The position numbers and the translations under genes are program-made. A DNA stretch of 64,000 nucleotides, from contig NC_023065.1 of assembly GCF_000513295.1 (NCBI RefSeq), positions 2,092,501 to 2,156,500 of the forward strand. Reading direction: 5' to 3'. The notes below the pieces were generated by a model. That model saw only the letters and a program-made list of their open reading frames with translations. It made no database searches and was not told the DNA's origin. Of the stretch, positions 15,908 to 25,212 are shown in pieces; the first letter of the stretch is position 1, and the number at the start of each line of letters is the position of its first letter. Origin of the DNA: Magnetospirillum gryphiswaldense MSR-1 v2. Its GTDB lineage: Bacteria; Pseudomonadota; Alphaproteobacteria; Rhodospirillales; Magnetospirillaceae.

Positions 15908-18415
15908 TCAGGCCTTGGCGACCTTGACCGCGCACTTCTTGTAATCGGTCTCTTTCGAGATCGGGCAAGTGGCGTCAAGGGTCAGCTTGTTGACCAGAAT
16001 GGTTTCATCGAAGAACGGCACGAAGATCAGGCCTTCCGGCGGCTTGTTGCGACCACGGGTGTCCAGACGCAGGCTGATTTCGCCGCGCCGGCTGGCCACC
16101 TTGACCACGTCACCGTTCCTGAGGTTGCGCTTCTTGGCATCGTTGGGATGCATGAAGCACACCGCGTTGGGCACCGCCTTGTGCAACTCCGGCACGCGCC
16201 GGGTCATGGAGCCGGAATGCCAGTGCTCGAGCACGCGCCCGGTGCACAGCCACAAATCATATTCGGCATCGGGCATTTCCGGCGGGTCTTGATAGGGCAG
16301 ACCGATGATGAAGGCGCGGCCATCGGGACGGCCATAGAACTTCACGCCTTCGCCCGCCTTGACATAGGGGTCATAACCCTCGCGGTAGCGCCACAGGGTT
16401 TCCTTGCCGTCGACCACCGGCCACCTGAGGCCGCGTGCCTTGTGGTACATGTCGAACGGGGCCAGATCGTGGGCATGGCCGCGACCGAATTGGGCATATT
16501 CCTCGAACAGGCCCTTTTGCACGTAGAAGCCGAAAGCCTTGCTTTCGTCGTTGTCGAAGCCGGCCTGGATGTCCGACAGCGGGAACTTGTTGACGGCGCC
16601 GTTGCCATAAAGCACGTCGAACATGGTCTTACCCTTGTATTGGGGCGCCTTGTCCAGCAGTTCCGCCGGCCACACTTCCTCCATCTTGAAGCGCTTGGAG
16701 AACTCCATCACCTGCCACATGTCGGACCGGGCCTCGCCCGGAGCCTTGACCTGCTGGCGCCAGAACTGGGTGCGGCGCTCGGCGTTGCCATAGGCGCCTT
16801 CCTTTTCCATCCACATGGCGGTGGGCAGGATCAGATCGGCGGACAAGGCGGTCACGGTCGGGTACGGGTCGGAGACGACGACGAAAGCTTCCGGGTTGCG
16901 ATAGCCGGGATAGCCTTCCTCGTTCATGTTGGGGGCGGTCTGCATATTGTTGGTGCACTGCACCCAATAGGCATTGAGCTTGCCGTCTTTCAGCATGCGA
17001 TGTTGCAGCACCGCGTGATAGCCGACCTTGGGATTGATGGTACCGGGCGGCAGCTTCCATATCTGTTCGGCGAATTCGCGGTGCTTGTCGTTCATCACCA
17101 CCATGTCGGCGGGCAGACGATGGGCGAAGGTGCCCACTTCACGCGCGGTACCGCAGGCCGAGGGCTGGCCGGTCAGCGAGAACGGGCCGTTGCCCGGTTC
17201 CGATATCTTGCCCACCAGCAGGTGGACGTTATAGATCATGTTGTTGACCCAGGTGCCACGGGTATGCTGGTTGAAGCCCATGGTCCAGAACGACACCACC
17301 TTCTTGGTCGGGTCGGCATAGAGCTTGGCCAACTCGATCAGCTTGTCGGCGGGGACGCCGGACAGCTTCGACACCTTTTCCACGGTGTACTCGGCGACGA
17401 TGGCCTTGAATTCGTCGAACGACGAATTGTCCATCTTGTTGGGATCGCCCTTGCCGTTATAGCCGTTGTTCTGCGGGTCTTGTTCCAGCTTGTGGGTGGG
17501 GCGCAGGCCGAAACCGATATCGGTGACGCCCTTCTTGAAGGTCACCGCCTTGTCGATGAACGCCTTGTTCACCGCGCCGTTCTGGATGATGTAATTGCAG
17601 ATGAAGTTCAGGATGGCCAAGTCGGTATTGGGGACGAAGACCATGCCGTTATCGGCCAGATCGAAGCTTTTGTGTTCATAGGTGGACAGCACCGCGACCT
17701 TGCAGCCGTCATGGGTCAGGCGCCGGTCGGTCAGGCGCGACCACAGAATCGGGTGCATTTCCGCCATGTTGCTGCCCCACAGCACGAAGGCGTCGGCCTG
17801 CTCGATGTCGTCATAGCAGCCCATGGGCTCGTCCATGTTGAACGTGCGCATGAAGCCGGTGACGGCGGACGCCATGCAATGGCGCGCATTGGGGTCGAGG
17901 TTGTTGGAGCGGAAGCCGGCCTTCATCAGCTTGGCGGCGGCATAACCTTCCCAGATGGTCCACTGGCCGGAACCGAACATGCCGATACGGGTGATTCCAT
18001 CGGGCTTCTTCAGCTGCTCCTTCCACTTTTCGGCCATGATGTCGAAGGCCTGATCCCAGGTGATGGGCGCAAACTCGCCGTTCTTGTCGAACTTGCCGTT
18101 CTTCATGCGCAGCAGCGGCTTGGTCAGACGGTCCTGGCCGTACATGATCTTGGACAGGAAATAGCCCTTGATGCAGTTCAGGCCCCGGTTGACCGGGGCA
18201 TCGGGGTCGCCCTGGGTGGCAACCACGCGGCCATCCTGGACGCCGACAAGCACGCCGCAGCCGGTACCGCAAAAGCGGCACACGCCCTTGTCCCAGCGAA
18301 TGTTGGCCTTGGCCGGCTGCGCAATCGCCGCCGCCGTCGGCAGGGAAATGCCGGCCGCCGCCGCCGTGGCAGCGGCGGCATTGGCCTTGATGAAGTCGCG
18401 CCGGTTGAGGCTCAT
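15908..18415 (-). CDS. napA: Periplasmic nitrate reductase catalytic subunit NapA
   Basis: 835 residues, the normal length. A Tat signal (NRRDFIKA, then an Ala-rich core to about residue 33) exports the cofactor-loaded enzyme. The [4Fe-4S] ligands are Cys47, Cys50, Cys54 and Cys82, and the molybdenum-ligating residue is Cys180 in ARHCMASAV. It binds Mo-bis-MGD and reduces nitrate to nitrite in the periplasm, used for redox balancing or the first step of denitrification. The ATG overlaps the napD stop (ATGA). All family landmarks are intact. Confidence 0.98.
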   Translation of the reverse strand: MSLNRRDFIKANAAAATAAAAGISLPTAAAIAQPAKANIRWDKGVCRFCGTGCGVLVGVQDGRVVATQGDPDAPVNRGLNCIKGYFLSKIMYGQDRLTKPLLRMKNGKFDKNGEFAPITWDQAFDIMAEKWKEQLKKPDGITRIGMFGSGQWTIWEGYAAAKLMKAGFRSNNLDPNARHCMASAVTGFMRTFNMDEPMGCYDDIEQADAFVLWGSNMAEMHPILWSRLTDRRLTHDGCKVAVLSTYEHKSFDLADNGMVFVPNTDLAILNFICNYIIQNGAVNKAFIDKAVTFKKGVTDIGFGLRPTHKLEQDPQNNGYNGKGDPNKMDNSSFDEFKAIVAEYTVEKVSKLSGVPADKLIELAKLYADPTKKVVSFWTMGFNQHTRGTWVNNMIYNVHLLVGKISEPGNGPFSLTGQPSACGTAREVGTFAHRLPADMVVMNDKHREFAEQIWKLPPGTINPKVGYHAVLQHRMLKDGKLNAYWVQCTNNMQTAPNMNEEGYPGYRNPEAFVVVSDPYPTVTALSADLILPTAMWMEKEGAYGNAERRTQFWRQQVKAPGEARSDMWQVMEFSKRFKMEEVWPAELLDKAPQYKGKTMFDVLYGNGAVNKFPLSDIQAGFDNDESKAFGFYVQKGLFEEYAQFGRGHAHDLAPFDMYHKARGLRWPVVDGKETLWRYREGYDPYVKAGEGVKFYGRPDGRAFIIGLPYQDPPEMPDAEYDLWLCTGRVLEHWHSGSMTRRVPELHKAVPNAVCFMHPNDAKKRNLRNGDVVKVASRRGEISLRLDTRGRNKPPEGLIFVPFFDETILVNKLTLDATCPISKETDYKKCAVKVAKA

Positions 18416-18720
18416 GGAACGATCTCCCCTTCCAAATCCTGGTCGAAATGGTGATAGACAAGGGCGACCGACAGGACGCCCTCGATGTCATGGAAACTGG
18501 TGATGGTGGCCCCGGCCCACTGGCCGCAGGCATCCTCGACGATGACAACCAGCCTGCCGTCGTCGGTCATGGTGTGCACCTCGACGCCGGGCAGCGCTTC
18601 CAGCGCCGCCTTGATGCGGTTGCGGTCGCGCGGCACCACGTGAACCAGCACGCCGCAGATGTTTTCCACCGATACGCGGGGGGCTTCGTGCTCCCGTGCG
18701 ACAAAAGTGCCTAAGCGCAT
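18412..18720 (-). CDS. napD: NapD, NapA maturation chaperone
   Basis: 102 residues with the NapD ferredoxin-like fold pattern ([53 protein letters not shown]). NapD binds the Tat signal of NapA and delays export until cofactor insertion. It begins 10 nt inside the end of napF and its stop overlaps the napA start, so translation of the three is coupled. The N-terminal 15 residues ahead of the fold are slightly longer than in E. coli. Confidence 0.95.
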   Translation of the reverse strand: MRLGTFVAREHEAPRVSVENICGVLVHVVPRDRNRIKAALEALPGVEVHTMTDDGRLVVIVEDACGQWAGATITSFHDIEGVLSVALVYHHFDQDLEGEIVP

Positions 18721-19022
18721 GGCTTGCTTTCTCCCGACCCGGCGGGCGCCAGAACCAGCGCCCCCACCGGACAGACGTTGAGGCAGTCGCCGCAGCCTGT
18801 GCAGGCGGCGGCATCGATCAAAGGGATGGCCCGCCCACCCAGCATGGGACGAATCTTGATGGCGCGGGGATCGCACGGGTCGGCGCAGGTGCCGCAGGCC
18901 ACCCCTTGGGTGGCGATGCAGGTGCCGCCCAGCACGGCCACCCGTTTCACCGGCGCTTCCGGCGGCGACTGGGGGGGAGTGCGCCCGAACAAGGCGCGGC
19001 GGCTAAGGCTGTGCGACATCAT
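18711..19022 (-). CDS. napF: Short NapF-type ferredoxin with two clusters
   Basis: 103 residues, against about 160 in typical NapF. The N-terminal SRRALFGR matches the family. Only two [4Fe-4S] motifs are seen: the atypical CIATQGVACGTCADPC and the C-terminal CTGCGDCLNVCPVGA. The first of the usual three clusters is absent, as if the segment between the N-terminal motif and the middle cluster had been lost. NapF is a cytoplasmic iron-sulfur protein that helps mature NapA. There are two adjacent ATGs (19022 and 19019). First gene of napFDAGHBC. Confidence 0.9.
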   Translation of the reverse strand: MMSHSLSRRALFGRTPPQSPPEAPVKRVAVLGGTCIATQGVACGTCADPCDPRAIKIRPMLGGRAIPLIDAAACTGCGDCLNVCPVGALVLAPAGSGESKPCA

Positions 19023-19099
19023 AACGGCCCCGTAATCGCAGGCCTTCCCGAACGGAAGAGCCGGCACCGCCAGAGTGGACCCATCGGTCCGAATCGCAT

Positions 19100-19113
19100 T
19101 TGATTTTGGTCAA
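19100..19113 (-). promoter_or_regulatory. FNR/Anr-type binding site upstream of napF
   Basis: TTGAT-TTTG-GTCAA matches the FNR consensus TTGAT-N4-ATCAA at nine of ten positions. It lies 78 bp upstream of the napF start in a 170-bp gap, a normal place for an anaerobic activator controlling nap. Confidence 0.68.
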
Positions 19114-19192
19114 GAAGACCACACCGTAAGCAGGGTCTTTTCCGACCCCGTTACTTGGTTATTCAAATATCAGTGATTGGTGATTTAGCCGC

Positions 19193-20830
19193 TCAGGCTT
19201 GGCCGCGCAGGAAACCATCGGCCAGCATGGCCTGGAATTGCTCTGCCGGAACCGGTCGGGAATAGAAGAACCCCTGCACGGTGTCGCAGCCATTATCCTT
19301 GAGGAACTGGATATGGGCGGCGATCTCGCAGCCCTCGGCCACCACTTCCAGGTTGAGGCCGCGACTCAGGCCGATGATGGCGCGGGCGATCTCGGCGGTC
19401 TTGGGATTGTGGTCCACATCGGCGATGAAGGCGCGGTCGATCTTCAGCGTGGTGATGGGGAAGCGGCCCAGATAGGACAGCGACGAATAGCCGGTACCGA
19501 AATCGTCGATGGACAGACCCAGGCCGAGATCGCGCAGCGCCGTCATCTTCTTGACCGCCGCCTCGACGTCGTTCATCAGCATGCTTTCGGTGATTTCCAG
19601 TTCCAGCCATTTGGGGGCCAGACCGGTTTCCGCCAACACGCCGGTGACGATGTCGAGCAAGGCGCGCGACTTGAACTGACGGGCGGAAACGTTGACCGAG
19701 ACCTTGACCGTCTCCAGCCCCATCCCCTGCCATTCGCGCACCTGCTGGCACGAGCGGCGCAACACCCAGGTGCCGATCTGTTCGATCAGGCCGGTTTCCT
19801 CGGCCACCGGAATGAACTCGCCGGGATTGACCATGCCCTTATCGGGGTCGATCCAACGGATCAGCGCCTCGGCCCCGACGATGCGGTTGTTTTCCGCCGA
19901 CACCTTGGGCTGATAGAAGACCACGAACTCTTCGTTGACCAGAGCCCGGCGCATGCGCGATTCCAGGTCCAGGCGCGAGCGGGCCTTGTTGTTCATATCC
20001 TTGGAAAAGAACTGGTACTGGCTGCGCCCGGAGATCTTGGCGTGGTGCAGGGCGTTTTCCGCCTGCTTGATCAGACCTTCGGCGGTTTGGCTGTCTTGCG
20101 GATAAAGGGCGATGCCAATGGAAAAGGTGACGACCACGTCCTGGCCGTCGATGGCGAAGGGCTCCTTGATGGCGGCCAGCACCTTCTCGGCGACAATGAC
20201 GCTGTCATCCACGTCGGCGATGGTCATCACCAGGGCGAATTTGTCGCCCTCCAGCCGCACCGCCGTATCGGTCTCGCGGATGCAATGGCGCAGACGGCGA
20301 GCCACTTCGGTCAACAGGCGATCGCCGGCACTGTGGCCCAAGGCGTCGTTGACCATGGTGAAGCGATCCAACCCCATCATCAAAAGCGCGATGGAACCGC
20401 CGGCGCGGTTGACCTGCAACACCGCGCGATCGACACGGTCGGCGAAGATGTCGCGGTTGGGCAGGCCGGTCAGAACATCATGGCCGAATTTCTTGCAATC
20501 CTCCTCGCCCGCCGGACGCAGCAGCGCCAGATAATGGGCGCCAGCCTCGATGGCGGTGACCGAAACCCGGGACATCAGGCCGGAACCGTCGGCACGGCGG
20601 ATTTCGCCTTGCCACGGGTCATCGCCCGCATGGCCGATGGCCTGAACCAACTGGGAATGGGCAACGCTGGCATCTGCCGAAGTCTGCCGCAAGAAGACCT
20701 CGCCAGCATGACCGGTCAGGGTCTCGAACGCCTTGTTGACACGAACGGGAACACGGTCGGAACCGGCGACGACAACGGCGTCGCGGATGTTTTCCATGAT
20801 GGCGTCCAGAACCGGATTACGTTCGATCAT
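19193..20830 (-). CDS. PAS-GGDEF-EAL protein, likely c-di-GMP phosphodiesterase
   Basis: 545 residues, soluble. A PAS-like sensor (about 1-115) is followed by a GGDEF domain (LTGLPNRDIFADRV) whose active-site loop reads EGDKF instead of GG(D/E)EF, so cyclase activity is unlikely although the RETD inhibitory-site motif five residues earlier is kept. The EAL domain has the catalytic set: GAEALIRW, LEITESM, SIDDFGTGYSSLSYL, LKIDRAFI, VVAEGCE and GFFYSRPVP. It should degrade cyclic di-GMP, affecting motility or attachment. The ATG at 20830 follows GAGGGGGGA. It lies between nap and nudC with no evident operon partner. Confidence 0.92.
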   Translation of the reverse strand: MIERNPVLDAIMENIRDAVVVAGSDRVPVRVNKAFETLTGHAGEVFLRQTSADASVAHSQLVQAIGHAGDDPWQGEIRRADGSGLMSRVSVTAIEAGAHYLALLRPAGEEDCKKFGHDVLTGLPNRDIFADRVDRAVLQVNRAGGSIALLMMGLDRFTMVNDALGHSAGDRLLTEVARRLRHCIRETDTAVRLEGDKFALVMTIADVDDSVIVAEKVLAAIKEPFAIDGQDVVVTFSIGIALYPQDSQTAEGLIKQAENALHHAKISGRSQYQFFSKDMNNKARSRLDLESRMRRALVNEEFVVFYQPKVSAENNRIVGAEALIRWIDPDKGMVNPGEFIPVAEETGLIEQIGTWVLRRSCQQVREWQGMGLETVKVSVNVSARQFKSRALLDIVTGVLAETGLAPKWLELEITESMLMNDVEAAVKKMTALRDLGLGLSIDDFGTGYSSLSYLGRFPITTLKIDRAFIADVDHNPKTAEIARAIIGLSRGLNLEVVAEGCEIAAHIQFLKDNGCDTVQGFFYSRPVPAEQFQAMLADGFLRGQA

Positions 20831-20946
20831 CGTCCCCCCTCTCGGCCGCCCATTTTCACCATGTGCGAGAAAAGCGCAATCGCCATATGCGTAAAATGCC
20901 CCACTGTCCGCTTGAGACACTTTGCCCGCTGGTGCATGCTTTATCC

Positions 20947-21879
20947 ATGGATCATCTTCTGTTCACCGCCCCCACCCTCGACCGCGCCGCCCATCTGCGC
21001 CGCGATCCTGCCGCTTTGGCTCATCTGCAAGGCGGCCCCGACGCCCTGGTCACCGGCTTTTGGCGCGACCAGTCGCTGTTGCGCGGCGGCCAAGCCCTGC
21101 TGGCCCACGGCACCGAAGCCGCCCATCTGCTCGAACTGTCCACCGAGGCCATCTTTCTTGGTCTGCGGGACGGAAAACCGGTCTTCGCCGCCGATCTGGG
21201 CAAGATGCAAGGCGAGGCCGATGGCAGCCCACCGCAATGGGAAACCGACACATCCTGGGGCGAGTTGCGGGCCATCGGGCGTGATTTGACGCCCGAGGAC
21301 GGGGCCATCCTGGCCACCGGACGGGCCTTGGTGAACTGGCACCGCACGGCCAAATTCTGCGGGCGCTGCGGCGGCCCCACCGAATCGCGCGAAGGCGGCC
21401 ATCTGCGCGTCTGCCTGGACGGCACCTGCGGCGCCCAGCATTATCCGCGTACCGACAACGCCGTCATCATGCAGGTGACCGATGCCGACCGCATCTTGCT
21501 GCACCGCCAGCCCGCTTGGCCGGCGGGCATGTGGTCGATCCTGGCTGGCTTCGTCGAGCCGGGCGAAACACTGGAACATGCGGTAAAGCGCGAAACCTGG
21601 GAAGAAACCGGCATCGAGGTCGATGACATCGCCTATGCCGGCAGTCAGCCCTGGCCGTTTCCGTCATCCCTGATGGTCGGGTTCACCGCGATAGCCACCG
21701 GCGGTACCCTGCGCCCCGACCCGCATGAACTGGAGGACGCCCGCTGGTTCAGCCGCGCCGACATCGCTGCCCATTTCAGCGATAACCACCGCGACGATGG
21801 CAGTGACCAGCCTTACCTGGCGCGGCCCGGCTCAATCGCCCGGCGAATGATCAATGCTTGGCTGAAGAAGCAGGGCTGA
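20947..21879 (+). CDS. nudC: NAD(+)/NADH diphosphatase NudC (also RNA deNADding)
   Basis: 310 residues. An N-terminal domain is followed by a zinc ribbon (CGRCGG and a second Cys pair in CLDGTCG), then the Nudix box: GFVEPGETLEHAV followed by RETWEETGI. The downstream SQPWPFPSSLM is the family marker that distinguishes NudC. It hydrolyses NAD(H) to NMN(H) and AMP and can remove NAD caps from RNA. The start is the ATG at 20947, matching the usual N-terminus; the frame is open to 20863. It converges with a chemoreceptor gene only 7 bp away. Confidence 0.95.
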   Translation: MDHLLFTAPTLDRAAHLRRDPAALAHLQGGPDALVTGFWRDQSLLRGGQALLAHGTEAAHLLELSTEAIFLGLRDGKPVFAADLGKMQGEADGSPPQWETDTSWGELRAIGRDLTPEDGAILATGRALVNWHRTAKFCGRCGGPTESREGGHLRVCLDGTCGAQHYPRTDNAVIMQVTDADRILLHRQPAWPAGMWSILAGFVEPGETLEHAVKRETWEETGIEVDDIAYAGSQPWPFPSSLMVGFTAIATGGTLRPDPHELEDARWFSRADIAAHFSDNHRDDGSDQPYLARPGSIARRMINAWLKKQG

Positions 21880-21888
21880 CGCCCTGCT
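21869..21888. terminator. Hairpin spanning the stop codons of convergent nudC and MCP genes
   Basis: AGCAGGGC pairs with GCCCTGCT (8 bp) around TGAC, and the loop holds the nudC stop. No clear T-run follows on either strand, so it may be an intrinsic but weak bidirectional terminator. Confidence 0.4.
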
Positions 21889-23575
21889 ACATCTTGCGGA
21901 CTTCGGCCAGGAAGCGTGACAGGCCGCCGGTCAGTTCCTGGGCATCATGGGCCAGATGGTCGGCGGCGCTTTGCACTTCACGCGCGGCGGTGCCGGTTTC
22001 GTTGGCGGCCTGGGTGACCGAACCGATATGGCTGCCCACTTCCTGCGCCCCATGGGCGGCTTCGGCGACCGAACGGGCGATTTCGTTGGTGGCGGCGCCC
22101 TGTTCCTCGACCGCAGCGGCGATGGATTCGGCGATCTCGCTCATCTGGGCGATGGTGCGGCTGATCTCGCCGATGGCGTCGACCACGTCGCCGGTGGTGC
22201 CCTGAATGGCACCGATTTGGGTGGTGATCTCGTCGGTAGCCTTGGCCGTCTGATTGGCCAGATGCTTGACCTCGTTGGCGACAACGGCGAAGCCCTTGCC
22301 GGCCTCGCCGGCGCGGGCCGCCTCGATGGTGGCGTTAAGCGCCAGCAGATTGGTCTGGGCGGCGATGGTATTGATCAGGCCGACCACCTGACCGATGCGC
22401 GAGGCGGCTTCCGACAGGCCGCGCACCACACCGTCGGTGCGCTCGGCCGCCGACACCGCATCGTGGGCGATGGTGGTGGATTGCGACACCTGACGGGTGA
22501 TTTCGCCGATGGAGGCATTCAATTCCTCGGCGGCGGCGGCGACGGTTTCCACGTTGCTGGTGGTCTGCTCGACGGCAGCGGCGACCATGGAGGTCTCGGC
22601 ACTGGTCTGATCGGCATTGCGGGTCATGGAGCCGGCGGTGGCGCGCATCTGCGAGGCGGCGGCGTTGACCGCCTGGGCTGCCGAAGAAACCCCGGCCTCC
22701 AACTCGTCGGCCAGCCGAGCCAGGGTGTGACGCCGGTCGGCCTCGGCCTGCCGGCGGACTTCTTCTTGCTCTTCACGCATTTTCGCCATGGCGATGGCGT
22801 TGTCGCGGAACACCATCACCGACCGGGCCATCTCGCCGATTTCGTCCTTACGCCCGGTACCTTGCGGCATGGCGCTGGTATCGCCGTCGGCCAGTTTGTG
22901 CATGATACCGGTGATGTCGGCCATGGCCCTGACCATGCCGCGCCCGACCACATAGGACACCAACAGCACCAACAGCACGATCAAGCCGATGCGAAAGCCC
23001 TGGCTGACCAGTTCGGCGCGGAAGGCGGTATCCACATCGTCGACATAGATGCCCGAGCCGACCACCCATCCCCAGGCATCGACACCCTTGACGTAGGAAA
23101 TCTTGGCCACCGGCGCCTCGTGCCCCGGCTTGGGCCACAGATAATCGACAAAACCGGCCTTGTCCTTGGCCACCACCTCGACGAAAGCGACGAAGATCGC
23201 CTTACCGTTGCCGTCCTTCAGACCGGACAGATCCTTGCCGTTCAGTTCCGGCTTGATCGGATGCATGACCACGCGCGAGGCCATGTCGTTGATCCAGAAA
23301 TATTCGTTGCCGCCATAGCGCAACGCCTGCAACGCTGCCATGGCCGCCTTTTTGGCGTCGTCCTCGGCCATCAATCCGGAATTGGCTTGTTCAATAAAAT
23401 GCTCGACCAAAGCCGTGCCGGTCTCGACGATATGCTGGGTCTTGAGCCGCCGTCCCTCCAGCATTTCCGAACGCAGATTGCTGAGATCCAAGCCGACCAG
23501 CACGACCATACCGATCAGAGAGACACCGAGGATCAGCAGGATCTTGCTGCGAAAACGCCAGTTGTCGATGAACAT
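21887..23575 (-). CDS. Methyl-accepting chemotaxis protein with single Cache sensor
   Basis: 562 residues. TM1 (about 12-30) and TM2 (about 190-212) flank a periplasmic single-Cache (sCache_2) domain with the telltale [15 protein letters not shown] and [17 protein letters not shown] domain and a coiled signalling domain follow; the hairpin tip contains [24 protein letters not shown] (interrupted here only for length), the invariant CheA/CheW contact. sCache_2 receptors often bind short carboxylates. There is no C-terminal CheR tether. It converges with nudC. Confidence 0.95.
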   Translation of the reverse strand: MFIDNWRFRSKILLILGVSLIGMVVLVGLDLSNLRSEMLEGRRLKTQHIVETGTALVEHFIEQANSGLMAEDDAKKAAMAALQALRYGGNEYFWINDMASRVVMHPIKPELNGKDLSGLKDGNGKAIFVAFVEVVAKDKAGFVDYLWPKPGHEAPVAKISYVKGVDAWGWVVGSGIYVDDVDTAFRAELVSQGFRIGLIVLLVLLVSYVVGRGMVRAMADITGIMHKLADGDTSAMPQGTGRKDEIGEMARSVMVFRDNAIAMAKMREEQEEVRRQAEADRRHTLARLADELEAGVSSAAQAVNAAASQMRATAGSMTRNADQTSAETSMVAAAVEQTTSNVETVAAAAEELNASIGEITRQVSQSTTIAHDAVSAAERTDGVVRGLSEAASRIGQVVGLINTIAAQTNLLALNATIEAARAGEAGKGFAVVANEVKHLANQTAKATDEITTQIGAIQGTTGDVVDAIGEISRTIAQMSEIAESIAAAVEEQGAATNEIARSVAEAAHGAQEVGSHIGSVTQAANETGTAAREVQSAADHLAHDAQELTGGLSRFLAEVRKM

Positions 23576-23743
23576 GCACGAGACCCCAATATGATGAATT
23601 ATTGTTATAATTCAGCGCCAAACGTAACAGGTGGTGATTATTGAGGCATCCAGGCCGGGCTGGTCAATGTGAATATCGCCACCTACACCTTTGGTTTAAG
23701 CAACAATCCCCTGAAAAGATGAGAAGATTTCAGCAACAGCACA

Positions 23744-23779
23744 AAAAAGGGGCGTTGCCGCAATGCAGCGGCAACGCCC
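23744..23779 (-). terminator. Rho-independent terminator of gltBD
   Basis: GGGCGTTGCCG (23750-23760) pairs perfectly with CGGCAACGCCC (23769-23779). On the minus strand the stem is followed by CCTTTTTTG. It lies 20 bp beyond the gltD stop. Confidence 0.9.
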
Positions 23780-23798
23780 TTTCGATTTCAACCCGATC

Positions 23799-25211
23799 TC
23801 AGCGCGGCAAAGTGGTCGCACCCATCAGGAACTCGTCCACCGCGCGCGCCGCTTGACGACCTTCGCGGATGGCCCATACCACCAGACTTTGACCACGACG
23901 GATGTCGCCGGCGGCGAACACCTTGGGGTTCGAGGTCTGATACTTGACGGTGTCGGCCAGGACATTGCCGCGACCGTCCTTTTGCAGGCCCAGACCATCG
24001 ACCACACCTTCATGCACCGGATGGACGAAGCCCATGGCCAGCAACACCAGATCGGCTTCCAAGGTGAACTCGGTGCCCTTGATGGGTTGGAACTTGGCAT
24101 CGACCTCGACGCAGTTCAGACCCTTGAGAACGCCACCTTCGCCGAAAAAGGCGCTCGTTGCCACCGACCAGCGCCGCTCGCAGCCTTCGTCGTGCGACGA
24201 CGAGGTGCGCAGGCGGTTCGGCCATTTCGGCCACGTGACCAGCTTGTCTTCCAGCACCGGCGGCTTGGCCATGATTTCGATCTGGGTGATCGAAGCCGCG
24301 CCCTGACGGTTGGAGGTGCCGACGCAATCGGCACCGGTATCGCCGCCACCGATCACCACCACCTTCTTGCCGGTAGCGAGGATGTCGACCGCGCCCACCG
24401 CCTCGCCGGAAACCCGGCGGTTCTGCTGGGTCAGGAAGTCCATGGCGAAATGCACGCCAGCCAGTTCGCGCCCCGGCACGGTGAGATCGCGCGGCTTTTC
24501 CGAGCCACCGGTCAGCACCACCGCGTCATAGGCATCCAGTTCGGCCACCGGTACGGTGACGCCCACATGGGCATTGGTGCGGAACTCGACGCCTTCCGCC
24601 TTCATCTGGGCGGCGCGGCGTTCGATCACCGACTTGTCCAGCTTGAAATCGGGGATGCCATAGCGCAGCAGGCCACCCACATGGGCGTTCTTCTCATAGA
24701 CCACCACGTGGTGACCGGCGCGGGCCAGTTGCTGGGCCGCCGCCAGACCGGCGGGACCGCCGCCGACTACCGCCACCTTCTTGCCGGTGCGCGGCTTGGA
24801 ATTATCCGGCTTGATCCAACCTTCGGCCCAGGCGCGCTCGATGATGGCGTGCTCGATGGTCTTGATCGCCACCGGGGTATCTTCCAGGTTCAGCGTGCAC
24901 GACGCCTCGCACGGCGCCGGACAGATGCGTCCGGTGAATTCGGGGAAGTTGTTGGTGGAGTGCAGCACCTCGATGGCTTCGGCCCAACGGTCGCGATAGA
25001 CCAGATCGTTCCAATCGGGGATGATGTTGTTGACCGGGCAGCCCTGGTGGCAGAACGGCACGCCGCAATCCATGCAGCGCGCGCCTTGCTTGGCCAGTTC
25101 AGCGTCGGACAACGACTTGGTGAACTCGTTATAATGCTTCACCCGCTCTTCCGGCTTTTCATAGCCGGGAATCTGGCGCGGGAATTCCTTGAAGCCGGTC
25201 GCCTTGCCCAT
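23799..25211 (-). CDS. gltD: Glutamate synthase (NADPH) small subunit
   Basis: 470 residues. The N-terminal part carries the two [4Fe-4S] cysteine groups ([14 protein letters not shown] and CPAPCEASC). Two dinucleotide-binding folds follow: [15 protein letters not shown] for FAD and [13 protein letters not shown] for NADPH. GltD passes electrons from NADPH to the large subunit for conversion of glutamine and 2-oxoglutarate into two glutamates. It starts one base after the gltB stop (TGA-G-ATG), so the subunits are translated together. Confidence 0.97.
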   Translation of the reverse strand: MGKATGFKEFPRQIPGYEKPEERVKHYNEFTKSLSDAELAKQGARCMDCGVPFCHQGCPVNNIIPDWNDLVYRDRWAEAIEVLHSTNNFPEFTGRICPAPCEASCTLNLEDTPVAIKTIEHAIIERAWAEGWIKPDNSKPRTGKKVAVVGGGPAGLAAAQQLARAGHHVVVYEKNAHVGGLLRYGIPDFKLDKSVIERRAAQMKAEGVEFRTNAHVGVTVPVAELDAYDAVVLTGGSEKPRDLTVPGRELAGVHFAMDFLTQQNRRVSGEAVGAVDILATGKKVVVIGGGDTGADCVGTSNRQGAASITQIEIMAKPPVLEDKLVTWPKWPNRLRTSSSHDEGCERRWSVATSAFFGEGGVLKGLNCVEVDAKFQPIKGTEFTLEADLVLLAMGFVHPVHEGVVDGLGLQKDGRGNVLADTVKYQTSNPKVFAAGDIRRGQSLVVWAIREGRQAARAVDEFLMGATTLPR

Positions 25212-25212
25212 C

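Noticed and set aside
16148-18454. A 768-codon open frame on the plus strand opposite napA
   Set aside because: Antisense shadow; napA has all family motifs, start-stop overlaps with napD and correct length.
19115-19139. Possible terminator hairpin AAGACC/GGTCTT between the EAL gene and napF
   Set aside because: Only six base pairs with a 13-nt loop and a weak T-run; more likely chance next to the FNR box.
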